From Ignavibacteriota bacterium (lineage in GTDB: Bacteria; Bacteroidota; Ignavibacteria; Tepidaquicellales; Tepidaquicellaceae), in assembly GCA_026390735.1 (NCBI GenBank), contig JAPLFJ010000031.1:1-64000 (forward strand): DNA of 64,000 nt. Direction: 5' to 3'. This document shows, piece by piece, positions 8,810 to 18,075 of this stretch. The notes under the pieces are model-generated. The model had not been told where the DNA came from and ran no database searches. It saw nothing but the letters and a program-made list of their open reading frames with translations. The position numbers and the translations under genes were made by a program. Position 1 is the stretch's first letter, and the number at the start of each line of letters is the position of its first letter.

Positions 8810-10183
8810 ATGGAAAAAATTATAAAGTATATAGAATCGAATAAAGAAAGATATCTTGAGGAATTAAAAGAATTCCTTAGAATCCCATCTATCAGCAATG
8901 AAGAAACTCATAAGGAAGATGTTTTAAATGCCGCAAAGTGGCTAGAAGAACATCTTAAAGGTATAGGACTTGATAACGTTAAGATTTTCAAAACAGAAGG
9001 TCATCCGATAGTGTATGCCGACTGGCTTAAAGCAGCTGATAATGTACCTACAGTTCTTATTTATGGTCATTACGACGTTCAGCCTGTCGACCCGCTCGAA
9101 CTCTGGACAAACCCTCCTTTTGAACCTACAGTTGTCGGTAATAAAATATATGCGCGTGGTTCTGCAGATGACAAAGGACAGATTTTTATACATATAAAGA
9201 GTCTTGAGGCACATTTAAAGAATAACGGAAAACTTCCTATAAATGTGAAGGTTATTTTTGAAGGTGAAGAGGAAATCGGGAGCGTTAATCTTGAAAAATT
9301 TCTTGAAGAACAGAGTAAGATGCTGAAAGCTGATTATGCTGTGATTTCTGATACTTCGATGTATACTGATAATTTACCTTCAATCTGTTACGGATTAAGA
9401 GGACTTTGCTTTATGCAGATTGACCTTATAGGTCCGAACCGTGATTTGCACTCGGGTTCGTACGGTGGCGGTGTAAACAATCCAATTAATGTTCTCGCTG
9501 AATTGATAAATAAACTTAAAGATGATAAAGGTAAGATATTGATTGACGGATTTTATGATGATGTTATGAATTTAACCGATAAGGAAAGAGCAGAGTTTAA
9601 AAGACTTCCTTTCGATGAAAAAGAATATATGAAGGATTTAGAGGTTAAGGAACTGTTCGGTGAAGAAGGTTATACAACTGTCGAAAGAGTATCTGCACGT
9701 CCCACACTTGACTGCAACGGTATCTGGGGCGGTTATCAGGGACAGGGAGCAAAGACAGTACTGCCGTCAGTGGCAGGTGCTAAAATATCAATGAGACTGG
9801 TACCGAATCAGGACCCTGAAAAGATTGCAGAATTATTCGAGAAGTTTATAAATAAGATTGCCCCTAAATCAGTAAAGGTTAAAGTAACTTCGCTGCACGG
9901 TGGCAAACCATCGGTAACGGCAATAGATACTCCTGCTATAAAGGCAGCAGTTGATTCTCTGAAGAAAGCATTTGGTGTTGACCCTGTATTCTTTAAAGAA
10001 GGTGGTTCAATTCCTATTGTAAATTCATTTAAAGAGGTTCTGGGTGCAGATGGAATATTACTGGGATTCGGTTTACCGGATGACAATATACATTCACCCA
10101 ATGAGAAGTTTGATTTAAACAATTTTTATAAGGGAATAAGCACTATAGCTTATTATTACGAAGAATTATCAAAAATTAAATAA
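8810..10183 (+). CDS. M20 family metallodipeptidase
   Basis: A 457-residue di-zinc peptidase of the M20 (carnosinase/CNDP-like) family. The catalytic features are visible: YGHYDVQPVD with His87 and Asp89, bridging Asp120 in ARGSADDKGQ, catalytic Glu153 and ligand Glu154 in EGEEEIGS, Asp181 in DTSMY and a final His in the NIHSPNEKF motif. The insertion domain contains GPNRDLHSGSYGGGVNNP, as in the dimerisation lid of this family. It probably hydrolyses dipeptides in the cytoplasm, since no signal peptide is present. The DUF3098 gene follows after two bases. Confidence 0.9.
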   Translation: MEKIIKYIESNKERYLEELKEFLRIPSISNEETHKEDVLNAAKWLEEHLKGIGLDNVKIFKTEGHPIVYADWLKAADNVPTVLIYGHYDVQPVDPLELWTNPPFEPTVVGNKIYARGSADDKGQIFIHIKSLEAHLKNNGKLPINVKVIFEGEEEIGSVNLEKFLEEQSKMLKADYAVISDTSMYTDNLPSICYGLRGLCFMQIDLIGPNRDLHSGSYGGGVNNPINVLAELINKLKDDKGKILIDGFYDDVMNLTDKERAEFKRLPFDEKEYMKDLEVKELFGEEGYTTVERVSARPTLDCNGIWGGYQGQGAKTVLPSVAGAKISMRLVPNQDPEKIAELFEKFINKIAPKSVKVKVTSLHGGKPSVTAIDTPAIKAAVDSLKKAFGVDPVFFKEGGSIPIVNSFKEVLGADGILLGFGLPDDNIHSPNEKFDLNNFYKGISTIAYYYEELSKIK

Positions 10184-10185
10184 AT

Positions 10186-10488
10186 ATGGCAAAAGTAGTA
10201 AAGAGCAAAAAGGCGAAAGCCGCCGAAATATTACATCTTTCACTCACCAATAAGAATTATATGATTATTGGTCTGGGAATAATATTAATCATTATCGGTT
10301 ATGTATTTATGGCAGAAAATTCGGTAGACGGTTTTCTTCCAACAGTTGTAGCACCGATTTTACTAGTAATAGGTTACATCGTTGTTGTACCTTTTGGTAT
10401 TCTGTACAAAGACAAAAGTGCTAATGGAGATATTACAGAAGCACATGAAACTGTCTCAGTGGGAACTAAAAACATAAAAACGCAGTAA
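10186..10488 (+). CDS. DUF3098 small membrane protein
   Basis: A 100-residue protein with a Lys/Ala-rich head, two membrane helices (about 26-46 and 56-78) and a polar tail. The LTNKNYMIIGLGIILIIIGY segment and the PTVVAPILLVIGYIV helix fit DUF3098, a family typical of Bacteroidota, where it is often near ftsX or uppP. The function is unknown. It is two bases from the peptidase gene, so the pair is one operon. Confidence 0.75.
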   Translation: MAKVVKSKKAKAAEILHLSLTNKNYMIIGLGIILIIIGYVFMAENSVDGFLPTVVAPILLVIGYIVVVPFGILYKDKSANGDITEAHETVSVGTKNIKTQ

Positions 10489-10499
10489 TACCTATATAA

Positions 10500-10846
10500 G
10501 GGAATGAAACGGCTTCGACGGACTGAATAGATGGTTGAAACAGCATTCAGTGATCCCGGCAGTCACTTTAAACGGCTGGAAAAATATAAACGCAGAAAAT
10601 AATTACGCTTTAGCAGCTTAATTGCTGCTACATTTACAGAGTACGCCTCCTGTCCGGCCTCTGATAAATGTCGCAAGACGGGATAGACTTACAAAACGTC
10701 TGATATTGTAGGTTGAAACTTATCGGAATAGGGGACAATGGTTTGTCAGTTTAGACTGCGTTCCCGAGACTTAAAAATTGACTAAGTTTGTAGATGTTTC
10801 AATGGTCTTCTTTTCGGACCCGGGTTCGACTCCCGGCATTTCCACT
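10500..10846 (+). ncRNA. ssrA: tmRNA
   Basis: The 5' end GGGAATG pairs with CATTTCC at 10837-10843 to form the acceptor stem, and the T arm CCGGGTTCGACTCCCGG precedes it. The resume codon GCA at 10592 opens the tag frame A-E-N-N-Y-A-L-A-A, stop at 10619-10621, directly followed by a tag-end hairpin (AGCAGCTTAATTGCTGCT). The 3' end reads ACT, so CCA is added after transcription. It rescues stalled ribosomes and marks the nascent chains for ATP-dependent proteases. A strong terminator follows. Confidence 0.95.
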
Positions 10847-10854
10847 GGTTATAT

Positions 10855-10881
10855 AAAAAGGGAACTTAGGTTCCCTTTTTG
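10855..10881 (+). terminator. Rho-independent terminator of ssrA
   Basis: AAAAAGGGAAC / GTTCCCTTTTT with a short loop (TTAG) lies directly downstream of the tmRNA 3' end. Confidence 0.9.
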
Positions 10882-10899
10882 CATTTCTAATAAAAGATT

Positions 10900-10947
10900 T
10901 GCACACTGATTTTCAATGATATGACTGATCACCACTGATTAAAGAAA
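10900..10947. repeat. Intergenic ACTGATTA-type repeat, copy 1
   Basis: The stretch starts with GCACACTGATTTT and ends with CACTGATTAAAG. It is a degenerate copy of a unit that returns at 22697-22744, 25168-25210, 25233-25262 and 25434-25478. Shared blocks are GCACACTGAT, a GATNNNNNNTGATTA core and CACTGAT. All copies lie outside genes. Confidence 0.55.
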
Positions 10948-10982
10948 TAGAACTCGTATTAACACGGAGGAGACGAATTAAC

Positions 10983-11009
10983 ATGGATATTTTTAGAGAG
11001 AAAGTATAA
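10983..11009 (+). CDS. Putative eight-residue micro-ORF
   Basis: ATG at 10983 follows a strong GGAGGAG ribosome site and encodes MDIFREKV before a stop. The bidirectional terminator at 11023-11050 closes the unit. No longer gene fits between the ssrA and yidC terminators. It could be a small peptide gene, the 3' end of a small RNA or chance. Ribosome site quality is the only positive evidence. Confidence 0.2.
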   Translation: MDIFREKV

Positions 11010-11022
11010 AGAATTGTATAAC

Positions 11023-11050
11023 AAAAAAGGGGACTTGCGTCCCCTTTTTA
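11023..11050. terminator. Bidirectional terminator at the yidC 3' end
   Basis: AAAAAAGGGGAC / GTCCCCTTTTTA with a short loop. It has an A run on the left and a T run on the right, so it can stop transcription of yidC on the minus strand and of the short unit on the plus strand. Confidence 0.85.
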
Positions 11051-11067
11051 ATATCTGTTTTTATGTC

Positions 11068-12912
11068 CTACCTTTTTCTTTTACTCATTTGTTTCTGCTG
11101 TTCCTGCATTCTCGTCATGAACTTAGAAATTATTCCCGGTTTAGAAGGTTTCTTGTCTTCTTCTTTAGGTGGTCTTATGTGTGTTGTGTAATACTGCTGA
11201 CCAATCGACAACAGGTTAAAGATGAAATAATACAGGTTCAGTCCGGCAGGGAAACTGAAGAATAATAATGTCATCATTACAGGCATAATGTAAACCATGC
11301 TCTTTTGCTTTGGGTCTGTTACTGTCATCTTTTGCTGAATGAACATCGTAATACCCATTAGCGTTGCAAGACCTGAAATCTGGTCTATACCGAATATAGG
11401 AATCTTAAACGGGAGGTTGAAAAGTATATCAGGTGCTGCCAGATCCTTTATCCACCAGATGAATTCTGCCTGTCGTAACTCGATGGTCGAACGGAAGACT
11501 CCGAACAACGCATAAAGTATTGGCATCTGAAGAAGCAGAGGCAGACATCCACCCATTGGGTTAATGCCTTCATCCTTGTACAGTTTCATCATTGCCGTGT
11601 TAAGTTTAGTCGGGTCGTCTTTATACTTTGCTTTCAACTCAGTCATTTTTGGGTTCAGAGTTGACATTTTGCGCATCGAAGTCATCTGCTTTTTAGTAAG
11701 CGGATTTAAAACTATCTTTAGCACTATTGCGAATATGATAATCACCAGACCCCAGTTCGGAATGAACAGGTGGAGGAAATTAAAGAATGGAATTATTGCA
11801 TACTGAGCAATCGGTCTCACGAGCCAGTCGAGAGAGAACCTCATTGTCTTTTCGAGGTTCATATCGTAGGCTTTTAATATCTTATAATCTATCGGTGATA
11901 ATAATATCTTGAATGTTGATTTTTCGAGTACATCATTCTTTATGTCCATTTTAACTGCTACAGAGAAAATACCTTTTGAACCTGCATCCGGTAAATGAAT
12001 TTTGTTACCTGTTAAATAAGCACCGTCTCCCTTTCTTGAAGAGGGGATAATGAACACACCAAAATACTTATTTCTTGTACATACGAAATCGAGATTACCA
12101 TTGGCATCAAATTTCATTTCTTTATCAAAATCCGATGGCTGCATCTGTTCAAGTTCACCACCCATATAAGAGAATGCTTCAGAGAACTGTGCTTCTTCAT
12201 CTGAACGGCGTTCGGTAAGGTTTAATGAAGAACCCCAGACTACCTGATATTTATTGTCTGCAATAAATTTAACAGGATTGTTAAATTCAAAATCAACCTT
12301 GAACTCATAAGTATCGGGAATGAATGTGTAAACCTTAGTGATTTTAGAAGTTGAATCACCGCCGACGTTAAGCGTATATTTTAAAGTGAAACTCTTTTGC
12401 TTTGAAACATCTACAGGGCTGATTTCGGTATTTACCTGAGTAAAAACTAAATCCTTTGTGTTAATAAGTTTCCCTTCTTTTGAAGTAAACATAAGGTTAA
12501 GTTCTCTTTCCTTCTGCCAGTCAACTAACTGAACAGGTTTTCCATCCCAGGTTTTGAACTCTTTCATGAAGGCTTTCTTCATAGCCCCGCCATAACTCGT
12601 AAATTCAAACAAATACTTCTCATTCTCAACGGTAAAGAATCTTTCGTACCCTTTTAATGAATCAGTAACGTAAGAGACAGTATTCCTGTGGAATAAATTT
12701 CCGAATTCCTCGGAAGAACTCTTTGAGATTACGGAATCTTTTTTCTCGGTTACGGCTTTATTATTGTTGAGTTTTGCAGAGTTTGAATCTGCTACGGTTT
12801 CTGTGTTTTGTTTCGGAGGTTGCTGGGGTTTCTGCATCTTGGATGTATACATCATCCAGCCTATTAAGATTATACCTATTACTACAAATCCTATAACAGA
12901 TTTTTTATCCAT
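11068..12912 (-). CDS. yidC: Membrane protein insertase YidC
   Basis: A 614-residue YidC of the gram-negative type. It has an N-terminal membrane anchor (about 5-22), a Gln/Pro-rich linker, a large periplasmic beta-supersandwich domain (about 90-350) and the conserved five-helix insertase core (about 370-590), with NPLTKKQMTSMRKMSTLNPK in the first cytoplasmic loop and GGCLPLLLQMPILYALFGVF. The C-terminal tail is strongly basic (QKQMSKRKR), as in species where YidC binds ribosomes. It inserts proteins with or without SecYEG. It is last gene of the rpmH-rnpA-yidD-yidC operon, 12 bases after yidD. Confidence 0.97.
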   Translation of the reverse strand: MDKKSVIGFVVIGIILIGWMMYTSKMQKPQQPPKQNTETVADSNSAKLNNNKAVTEKKDSVISKSSSEEFGNLFHRNTVSYVTDSLKGYERFFTVENEKYLFEFTSYGGAMKKAFMKEFKTWDGKPVQLVDWQKERELNLMFTSKEGKLINTKDLVFTQVNTEISPVDVSKQKSFTLKYTLNVGGDSTSKITKVYTFIPDTYEFKVDFEFNNPVKFIADNKYQVVWGSSLNLTERRSDEEAQFSEAFSYMGGELEQMQPSDFDKEMKFDANGNLDFVCTRNKYFGVFIIPSSRKGDGAYLTGNKIHLPDAGSKGIFSVAVKMDIKNDVLEKSTFKILLSPIDYKILKAYDMNLEKTMRFSLDWLVRPIAQYAIIPFFNFLHLFIPNWGLVIIIFAIVLKIVLNPLTKKQMTSMRKMSTLNPKMTELKAKYKDDPTKLNTAMMKLYKDEGINPMGGCLPLLLQMPILYALFGVFRSTIELRQAEFIWWIKDLAAPDILFNLPFKIPIFGIDQISGLATLMGITMFIQQKMTVTDPKQKSMVYIMPVMMTLLFFSFPAGLNLYYFIFNLLSIGQQYYTTHIRPPKEEDKKPSKPGIISKFMTRMQEQQKQMSKRKR

Positions 12913-12924
12913 CTAATATTATCT

Positions 12925-13173
12925 TTATTGTTTTTTATTCATTTTAAAAATCCTGAATCCTTTTTCAGGAACGTTATCTATTCCTCCTTCGAAGAACGGA
13001 TTGCACTTTAATATCCTTTTAATGCCGAGAAAACTTCCCTTAAAAAAACCGTGAACTTTCAGGGCATCTATAAAATAGTTTGAACAGGTAGGATAGAACC
13101 TGCAAGAGGGCGGAAACAAAGGGGAGATTGCAAACTGGTATATTTTAATTATACCTATCATTATATACTTCAT
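12925..13173 (-). CDS. yidD: Membrane protein insertion efficiency factor YidD
   Basis: An 82-residue small protein with the family signature [17 protein letters not shown] and the following [15 protein letters not shown]. It assists YidC-dependent insertion at the inner membrane. It overlaps rnpA by four bases, which couples their translation. Length and motifs are standard. Confidence 0.95.
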   Translation of the reverse strand: MKYIMIGIIKIYQFAISPLFPPSCRFYPTCSNYFIDALKVHGFFKGSFLGIKRILKCNPFFEGGIDNVPEKGFRIFKMNKKQ

Positions 13174-13595
13174 CCTCTTTCCGCAACTATCCTGATCTTA
13201 TCAAAGAGCAACTTCATATCGTTAGTAAACAACTGAAACCCTGTTCTATAAAGAAGGTCAATCGATTTAGACTGAGAATCATTTATAGTAACTATAAATG
13301 AAAATTTCCTGCTGATGTTAAATGAACTCAGAAGATGTTTCTCCAGTCTGTATGCTTCTTTCATAAGTCTTTTAATTCTGTTTCTGGCGTATGCTTTCTT
13401 AACTTTCTTTTTAGAAACAGTAAAGCCCACTTTTACTGGTAGTGGGCTTATAATTTTATCGTCAAACTGTAAATAGCATTTTAAATACCGTGTTTCAATT
13501 ACCTTAGATTTTATGAAGATTCTTTTAAACGATTCATAACCTCTGATTATTTCATCTTTTCCTAATGTACAGTCAAATATCGTTTCGTTTGACAT
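13170..13595 (-). CDS. rnpA: Ribonuclease P protein component
   Basis: A 141-residue basic protein. The RNR signature appears as [21 protein letters not shown], which contacts RNase P RNA during tRNA 5' processing. The N-terminal substrate-binding part is divergent but has the usual FKRIF and [11 protein letters not shown] blocks. It lies between rpmH (16 bases upstream) and yidD (overlapping). The assignment rests on the RNR motif and the invariant operon order. Confidence 0.93.
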   Translation of the reverse strand: MSNETIFDCTLGKDEIIRGYESFKRIFIKSKVIETRYLKCYLQFDDKIISPLPVKVGFTVSKKKVKKAYARNRIKRLMKEAYRLEKHLLSSFNISRKFSFIVTINDSQSKSIDLLYRTGFQLFTNDMKLLFDKIRIVAERG

Positions 13596-13611
13596 CTATG
13601 CTATTTAAAAA

Positions 13612-13767
13612 CTACGATCTTGTGAATTCGTCACTCACAGTAAGTTTCTTGCGGCCTTTTGCTCTTCTGCTTGCAAGTACTCTTCTGCCGTTTTTTGTAG
13701 CCATTCTTTCACGAAAACCGTGTTTGTTTTTTCTCTTCGTGTTGCTTGGTTGATACGTTCTTTTCAT
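13612..13767 (-). CDS. rpmH: Ribosomal protein bL34
   Basis: A 51-residue, highly basic protein beginning [18 protein letters not shown] and containing [20 protein letters not shown], the unmistakable L34 pattern. It is the first gene of the rpmH-rnpA-yidD-yidC operon. In many bacteria dnaA and the origin lie on the far side of rpmH. Here a Fur-family gene lies there instead, so the operon has been separated from dnaA. Confidence 0.97.
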   Translation of the reverse strand: MKRTYQPSNTKRKNKHGFRERMATKNGRRVLASRRAKGRKKLTVSDEFTRS

Positions 13768-13872
13768 TATATATAGTTATATTTTTAAAATTCAGATAAT
13801 CATTAAAATAACCTTATTTTCAAATATTTTCAAGGTATTTATACATAAAAATGAAATAATATTACTCAGCGC

Positions 13873-14340
13873 TTATTTCTTAAGACATTCGTGTTCAGGA
13901 TACTTGCAGACGCCCGAATCGCTGCAGGATGCAAAAACCTGTATTGAATGGTCAATAAGCTTCAAATCCTTGTCATTACAGAGTTTAGAGAGTGTCTTTT
14001 CTATTGAATTGTTCTCAAACTCGAGTATTTTATTACAGCTTACACAGATAATGTGATAATGGTTATTTCTGCCGAATTTGGTTTCGTACCTTGCACGGTC
14101 TCCCTTGAAGTTGTGTTTTGTAAGAATTTTACAATCGCTCATCAGTTCAAGTGTTGTGTATACTGTTGCCCTGGACACACGAATAAAATCCTTCCGCATC
14201 TTATTATAGAGTTCATCTGCGTCAAAATGGTTTTGCATTGAGAGTGCAGAATCGAGAATAAGAAACCTTTCGTTCGTAATCCTGTGATTATTTGTTCTCA
14301 AATAATCTATGAAGCTGTTTTTAATATCGTCTTTTACCAT
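13873..14340 (-). CDS. Fur-family metalloregulator
   Basis: A 155-residue Fur/PerR-type repressor. The winged-helix part includes HRITNERFLILDSAL and RVSRATVYTTLELM, the recognition helix. The dimer domain has HHYHIICVSCNKILEF with the structural-zinc pair CVSC, and the C-terminal cysteines lie in CKYPEHECLKK. Whether it senses iron, peroxide or zinc cannot be told. The start codon abuts the T run of the terminator of the upstream gene, so its mRNA would be leaderless or start inside that hairpin; the next in-frame Met is over 30 residues inside the DNA-binding domain. Confidence 0.85.
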   Translation of the reverse strand: MVKDDIKNSFIDYLRTNNHRITNERFLILDSALSMQNHFDADELYNKMRKDFIRVSRATVYTTLELMSDCKILTKHNFKGDRARYETKFGRNNHYHIICVSCNKILEFENNSIEKTLSKLCNDKDLKLIDHSIQVFASCSDSGVCKYPEHECLKK

Positions 14341-14375
14341 AAAAAATACCCCGGATAAATTATCATCCGGGGTAT
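14341..14375 (-). terminator. Terminator between lat and fur, touching the fur start codon
   Basis: On the minus strand TACCCCGGAT / ATCCGGGGTA forms a 10-base stem and is followed by a T run that runs directly into the ATG of the Fur-family gene. It ends lat transcription and leaves no untranslated leader for fur. Confidence 0.85.
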
Positions 14376-14398
14376 AATATACTAATTATAAATTACTT

Positions 14399-15724
14399 TT
14401 ATAATTGACTAATGACTTTGTCGAGTATTCTCATACCTTCGTCAATATGCTCTTTTGTGACTGTTAAAGGTGGTCTGAAACGGATACTCTTTGCACCGCA
14501 TCCGAGAATAAGCATCCCGTTCTTTACGGAATCATTCATAATCTTATTTCTCATATCGGCATCCTTTGTATCGAAAGCAGCGAACAATCCGAGTCCTCTG
14601 CAGGAATATACTTTGTCAGGATACTTCTCCGAAAGTTTATTCATACCTGTCATTAAATGCTGACCCATCACTTCGCAGTTCTTCACTAAATCCTCTTCCT
14701 CTATAACTTCGAGTATTTTCTGGAACCTTACCATATCAACTATGTTGCCTCCCCAGGTGGAATTAATTCTGCCCGGTTTAACGAATACGTTTTCTTCTAT
14801 CTCATCTATTCTGTCTGTAGATAGAATCCCGCATACCTGAGTTTTCTTTCCGAAAGAAATTAAATCAGGTTTGACGAAATGCTGGTGAGCCCACATTTTA
14901 CCAGTGAGAGCTATACCTGTCTGGACTTCGTCGAATATAAGAAGCATTTCATTCTCGTTACAGATTTGTCTTAACTGCATAAAGAATTCTTTTCTGAACT
15001 GATTGTCTCCACCTTCGCCCTGAACTGGCTCGACGATTATTGCTGCTATATCATCTTTATTGTTGGTGATAGCGTCTTTGATTTCTTTTATTGACTGCTG
15101 TTCGGCTGCGATTACGTTCTTAAGATTTTCTTCGTTCAGCGGGAAAGTAATCTTTGGATTGGATACTCTCGGCCAGTTGAATTTCGGGAAGTAATTAATC
15201 TTGTTCGGGTCAGTGTTGGTTAAAGATAATGTATAACCTGAACGGCCGTGGAAAGCTTCCTTAAAGTGAATAATCTGAAGACCTTTTTCTTCCTTATAAC
15301 CCTTTGCAAAGTTCTTCCTTACTTTCCAGTCAATAGCGGCTTTCAGTGTATTCTCAACTGCAAGTGCTCCGCCTTCGATAAAAAAGGAATACTTGAAATA
15401 AGATGGTACAGCCACTCTGAAAAATGTATTTACGAAAGTTGCCTGTTCGTGTGCATAAATATCAGAAAGTGAAGGTTTGTTTAAAGCAATCTTACCAATC
15501 TTTTCGATAAACTCAGGATTGTTAAGTTTGGGGTGGTTCATTCCGAGGGGGTTTGAAGCAACAAACGTGAAAAAGTCGAGCAGGTTTCTTTTGCCTTTTG
15601 AATCATAAAGATAACCGTTCTTTGATTCATGTAAATCAAGCGTCATATCAAATCCGTCGACAAGCATATGTTTTCTTAGAGAATCTTGTACTTCTTCCGG
15701 ACGTATAAATATTCCTTTTTGCAT
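14399..15724 (-). CDS. lat: L-lysine 6-aminotransferase
   Basis: A 441-residue class III PLP aminotransferase. The PLP aspartate is in IFDEVQTG (Asp265) and the Schiff-base lysine lies in ISFGKKTQVCG (293-294); this FGKKTQVCG form is diagnostic for lysine epsilon-aminotransferase. It moves the epsilon amino group of lysine to 2-oxoglutarate, giving aminoadipate semialdehyde, which cyclises. The gene is alone between purM and fur and is closed by its own terminator. No semialdehyde dehydrogenase is nearby. Confidence 0.88.
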   Translation of the reverse strand: MQKGIFIRPEEVQDSLRKHMLVDGFDMTLDLHESKNGYLYDSKGKRNLLDFFTFVASNPLGMNHPKLNNPEFIEKIGKIALNKPSLSDIYAHEQATFVNTFFRVAVPSYFKYSFFIEGGALAVENTLKAAIDWKVRKNFAKGYKEEKGLQIIHFKEAFHGRSGYTLSLTNTDPNKINYFPKFNWPRVSNPKITFPLNEENLKNVIAAEQQSIKEIKDAITNNKDDIAAIIVEPVQGEGGDNQFRKEFFMQLRQICNENEMLLIFDEVQTGIALTGKMWAHQHFVKPDLISFGKKTQVCGILSTDRIDEIEENVFVKPGRINSTWGGNIVDMVRFQKILEVIEEEDLVKNCEVMGQHLMTGMNKLSEKYPDKVYSCRGLGLFAAFDTKDADMRNKIMNDSVKNGMLILGCGAKSIRFRPPLTVTKEHIDEGMRILDKVISQL

Positions 15725-15767
15725 AGAACTCCTAAATTAAAAATTGAAAAATAAATGAAAGTATGTG

Positions 15768-16757
15768 TTATTTAATGCTTCCTATAACGAAGCACGTTTC
15801 CCTTTTTTTCTTCCAGAAACTGCAATAACGTTCAGCATCTTTTGCAGGAACGATTGCAATCAGCCCAATACCGAGATTAAAAGTCTTTCTCATATCAGAT
15901 TCAGGTACGTTACCTTTTTTCTGTATGATGTCGTAAATAACGGGACGTTTCCATGAATTCCATTCAATGTCGAGAGTTCTGTCTTTGGGAATGACTCTCT
16001 TTGTGTTACCGACTATTCCTCCGCCTGTTATATGTGAAAACGAATTAACTTTAAACTTCGAGAGGGAAGTCTGTATAATGTTTAAATATGATTTATGAAC
16101 TTTCAGTAATTCCGAACCTAAAGTATTCTTCAGTCCGGGGTAATATTTCTTATAATCTTTTATAGTGAATATCTTTCTTACGAGTGAATATCCGTTTGTA
16201 TGCAGACCCGTAGAGCGGAAACCGATAAGAACATCGCCTTTCTTAACGTTTGCGGAGTTTACAATCTTTGGTTTATCGACTATTCCGACGATTGTACCTG
16301 CAAGGTCGAAATCGTTCTCGGCATAGACACCGGGCATCTCAGCGGTTTCACCACCGATAAGTGACATTGAGTTTCCAAGACAGCCCTTCACGAGACCTTT
16401 TACGACGTTCACTGAATTGGTGACTTTAAGTTTACCCATTGCATAGTAATCGAGAAAATATAATGGAACTGCACCACATACAGCGATATCATTAACACAA
16501 TGGTTAATGAGGTCTTCACCGACAGTATCAAACTTGTTCAGCATTGCGGCAATTTTAACCTTAGTTCCGACACCATCAGTACTTGAAACAAATACAGGTC
16601 TTTTAAACTTTTTAAGGTCTATTTCATAGAAAGCACCAAAATTTCCGATACCCGATAAAACATTCTTATTAAAAGTTTTCTTAACAAGAGGTTTAATCTT
16701 ATCAACAAATTCATCTGCTTTCTGAATATTTACTCCTGAGGATTTGTATGAAGCCAT
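15768..16757 (-). CDS. purM: Phosphoribosylformylglycinamidine cyclo-ligase
   Basis: A 329-residue PurM (AIR synthetase), step five of purine synthesis. It has the N-terminal substrate loop FVSSTDGVGTKVKIA, INHCVNDIAVCGA with the conserved Asp, the GGETAEMPGVY motif and HITGGGIVGNTKRV. Length and domains are normal. It stands between rsmI and lat with no other pur gene nearby. Confidence 0.95.
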   Translation of the reverse strand: MASYKSSGVNIQKADEFVDKIKPLVKKTFNKNVLSGIGNFGAFYEIDLKKFKRPVFVSSTDGVGTKVKIAAMLNKFDTVGEDLINHCVNDIAVCGAVPLYFLDYYAMGKLKVTNSVNVVKGLVKGCLGNSMSLIGGETAEMPGVYAENDFDLAGTIVGIVDKPKIVNSANVKKGDVLIGFRSTGLHTNGYSLVRKIFTIKDYKKYYPGLKNTLGSELLKVHKSYLNIIQTSLSKFKVNSFSHITGGGIVGNTKRVIPKDRTLDIEWNSWKRPVIYDIIQKKGNVPESDMRKTFNLGIGLIAIVPAKDAERYCSFWKKKRETCFVIGSIK

Positions 16758-16842
16758 ACATTAAATTAAGGATAAAAAGGGGCTTTTACAATGCTATTTG
16801 GCAGTATATTATGCTATCTATTGTCAGGCAGAGGCACTTGTG

Positions 16843-17646
16843 TTACTCTACGGGTTTTTCTTTCTGATGCTTATCAACTACCACAATAAATTCGGCTTTT
16901 GGCTTATCTTCGCCAAATAAGACCTGAAGTTCATCGAGCAAATCGGATGCTTTGCCTCTGATATGTTTCTCGTTTGATGTGGAAAGGTCCATTGCAAGAA
17001 ATATGCGTCTTTCAGGAACGACGTCATTGAGGTCTGTTATTAAATTCTTAAGACGGTAAGGTGTATCCATTAAAATAACCGGATGGGGAAGCGATGCAAT
17101 GCTTTTTAATTCCTTTACACGAATTTCCTTTTTAGGAGAAAGGAAACCGTAGAAGAAGAAACGGCTTATATCAAAACCCGAAACGGTAAGTGCAGAAAGA
17201 ACAGAATTAGCACCGTGTATAAAATCTATCTCGATGTTGTAGTTAATACATTCATTTACGAGTTTAAGGCCAGGATCTGCAAATGCGGGAGTTCCGCAGT
17301 CAGAAACGAGTGCAACATCCACTCCTGCGAGCAATTGCTTTATGCATTCTGCAACTGCTTCATCTTCGTTGTGTTCGTTCAGGAGATGAAGTTCTTTTTT
17401 AAAGTTAAAGAAACGAAGAAGCCGTGATGTTTCCTTAGTATCTTCGCATACAAGGTAAGGAGTTTCTTCGAGAATTCGTAATGCACGGACAGTTATATCG
17501 TGAAAGTCACCTATAGGAGTAGTGACGAGAGAAAGTCTGCCGAAGGAATTACCCGGCTTAATGAATTCAGATGTAACATCCATTTCCATGAACTGAAAGT
17601 CACGGAAACTTTTCTTTTTAAACTTCTTATTGCCCTGTGCTGCCAT
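16843..17646 (-). CDS. rsmI: 16S rRNA 2'-O-methyltransferase RsmI
   Basis: An approximately 267-residue SAM-dependent methylase that modifies C1402 of 16S rRNA. Motifs are [28 protein letters not shown] and [13 protein letters not shown], all typical of RsmI. The frame is open up to 17718, but the Met at 17646 is preferred: it follows a purine-rich ribosome site and overlaps dut by only 20 bases, whereas the longer form adds 24 unconserved residues. About 45 N-terminal residues before the methylase fold are Lys/Phe-rich and unusual. A start at 17589 is also possible. Confidence 0.9.
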   Translation of the reverse strand: MAAQGNKKFKKKSFRDFQFMEMDVTSEFIKPGNSFGRLSLVTTPIGDFHDITVRALRILEETPYLVCEDTKETSRLLRFFNFKKELHLLNEHNEDEAVAECIKQLLAGVDVALVSDCGTPAFADPGLKLVNECINYNIEIDFIHGANSVLSALTVSGFDISRFFFYGFLSPKKEIRVKELKSIASLPHPVILMDTPYRLKNLITDLNDVVPERRIFLAMDLSTSNEKHIRGKASDLLDELQVLFGEDKPKAEFIVVVDKHQKEKPVE

Positions 17647-18067
17647 AACCGCCTGTTCCTCTTTCTGTGTCAGAGATATTATCATCAAACTGAAGTATTG
17701 CTTTCTCGTACTTTGCAATAATCATTTGTGCAATCCTGTCGCCGTATTTTATTCCGAAATCTTTATCGCTGTGGTTTATAAGAAGCACTTTCACTTCTCC
17801 TCTGTAATCTGCATCGACAGTTCCCGGTGAATTCAGGACGGTAATGCCGAACTTAAGTGCGAGTCCGCTTCTTGGTCTTATCTGACCTTCGTATCTTTTA
17901 GGGATTTCGAAAATCAGGTTAGTTGGAATAAGTTTATACTCTCCTGGGTGCAGTACAATCGTTTCAGCTGATGCAGAAGATAAATCCATACCTGCGGAAT
18001 CTTCAGTTGCATATTTTGGTACTACGCAATCGAGATCTTTGTTAAACTTGTTTATTTTTATATTCAT
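17627..18067 (-). CDS. dut: dUTP diphosphatase
   Basis: A homotrimeric dUTPase that removes dUTP and supplies dUMP. All five motifs are present: [32 protein letters not shown] and the flexible C-terminal [10 protein letters not shown]. The frame is open to 18106, but this upstream part lies inside a terminator, so Met at 18067 (or 18073) is chosen, giving about 146 residues, the family norm. As with fur, the start codon lies almost directly against the T run. It overlaps rsmI and probably forms an operon with it. Confidence 0.95.
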   Translation of the reverse strand: MNIKINKFNKDLDCVVPKYATEDSAGMDLSSASAETIVLHPGEYKLIPTNLIFEIPKRYEGQIRPRSGLALKFGITVLNSPGTVDADYRGEVKVLLINHSDKDFGIKYGDRIAQMIIAKYEKAILQFDDNISDTERGTGGYGSTGQ

Positions 18068-18075
18068 ACGCATAA

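Noticed and set aside
13768-13872. Possible replication origin beside rpmH
   Set aside because: Only one near-match to a DnaA box (TTTATACATA) is visible and neither dnaA nor dnaN is present. A Fur-family gene occupies the place.
17647-17718. Longer N-terminus for RsmI
   Set aside because: It would overlap dut by 92 bases and add unconserved residues; the Met at 17646 has a better ribosome site.
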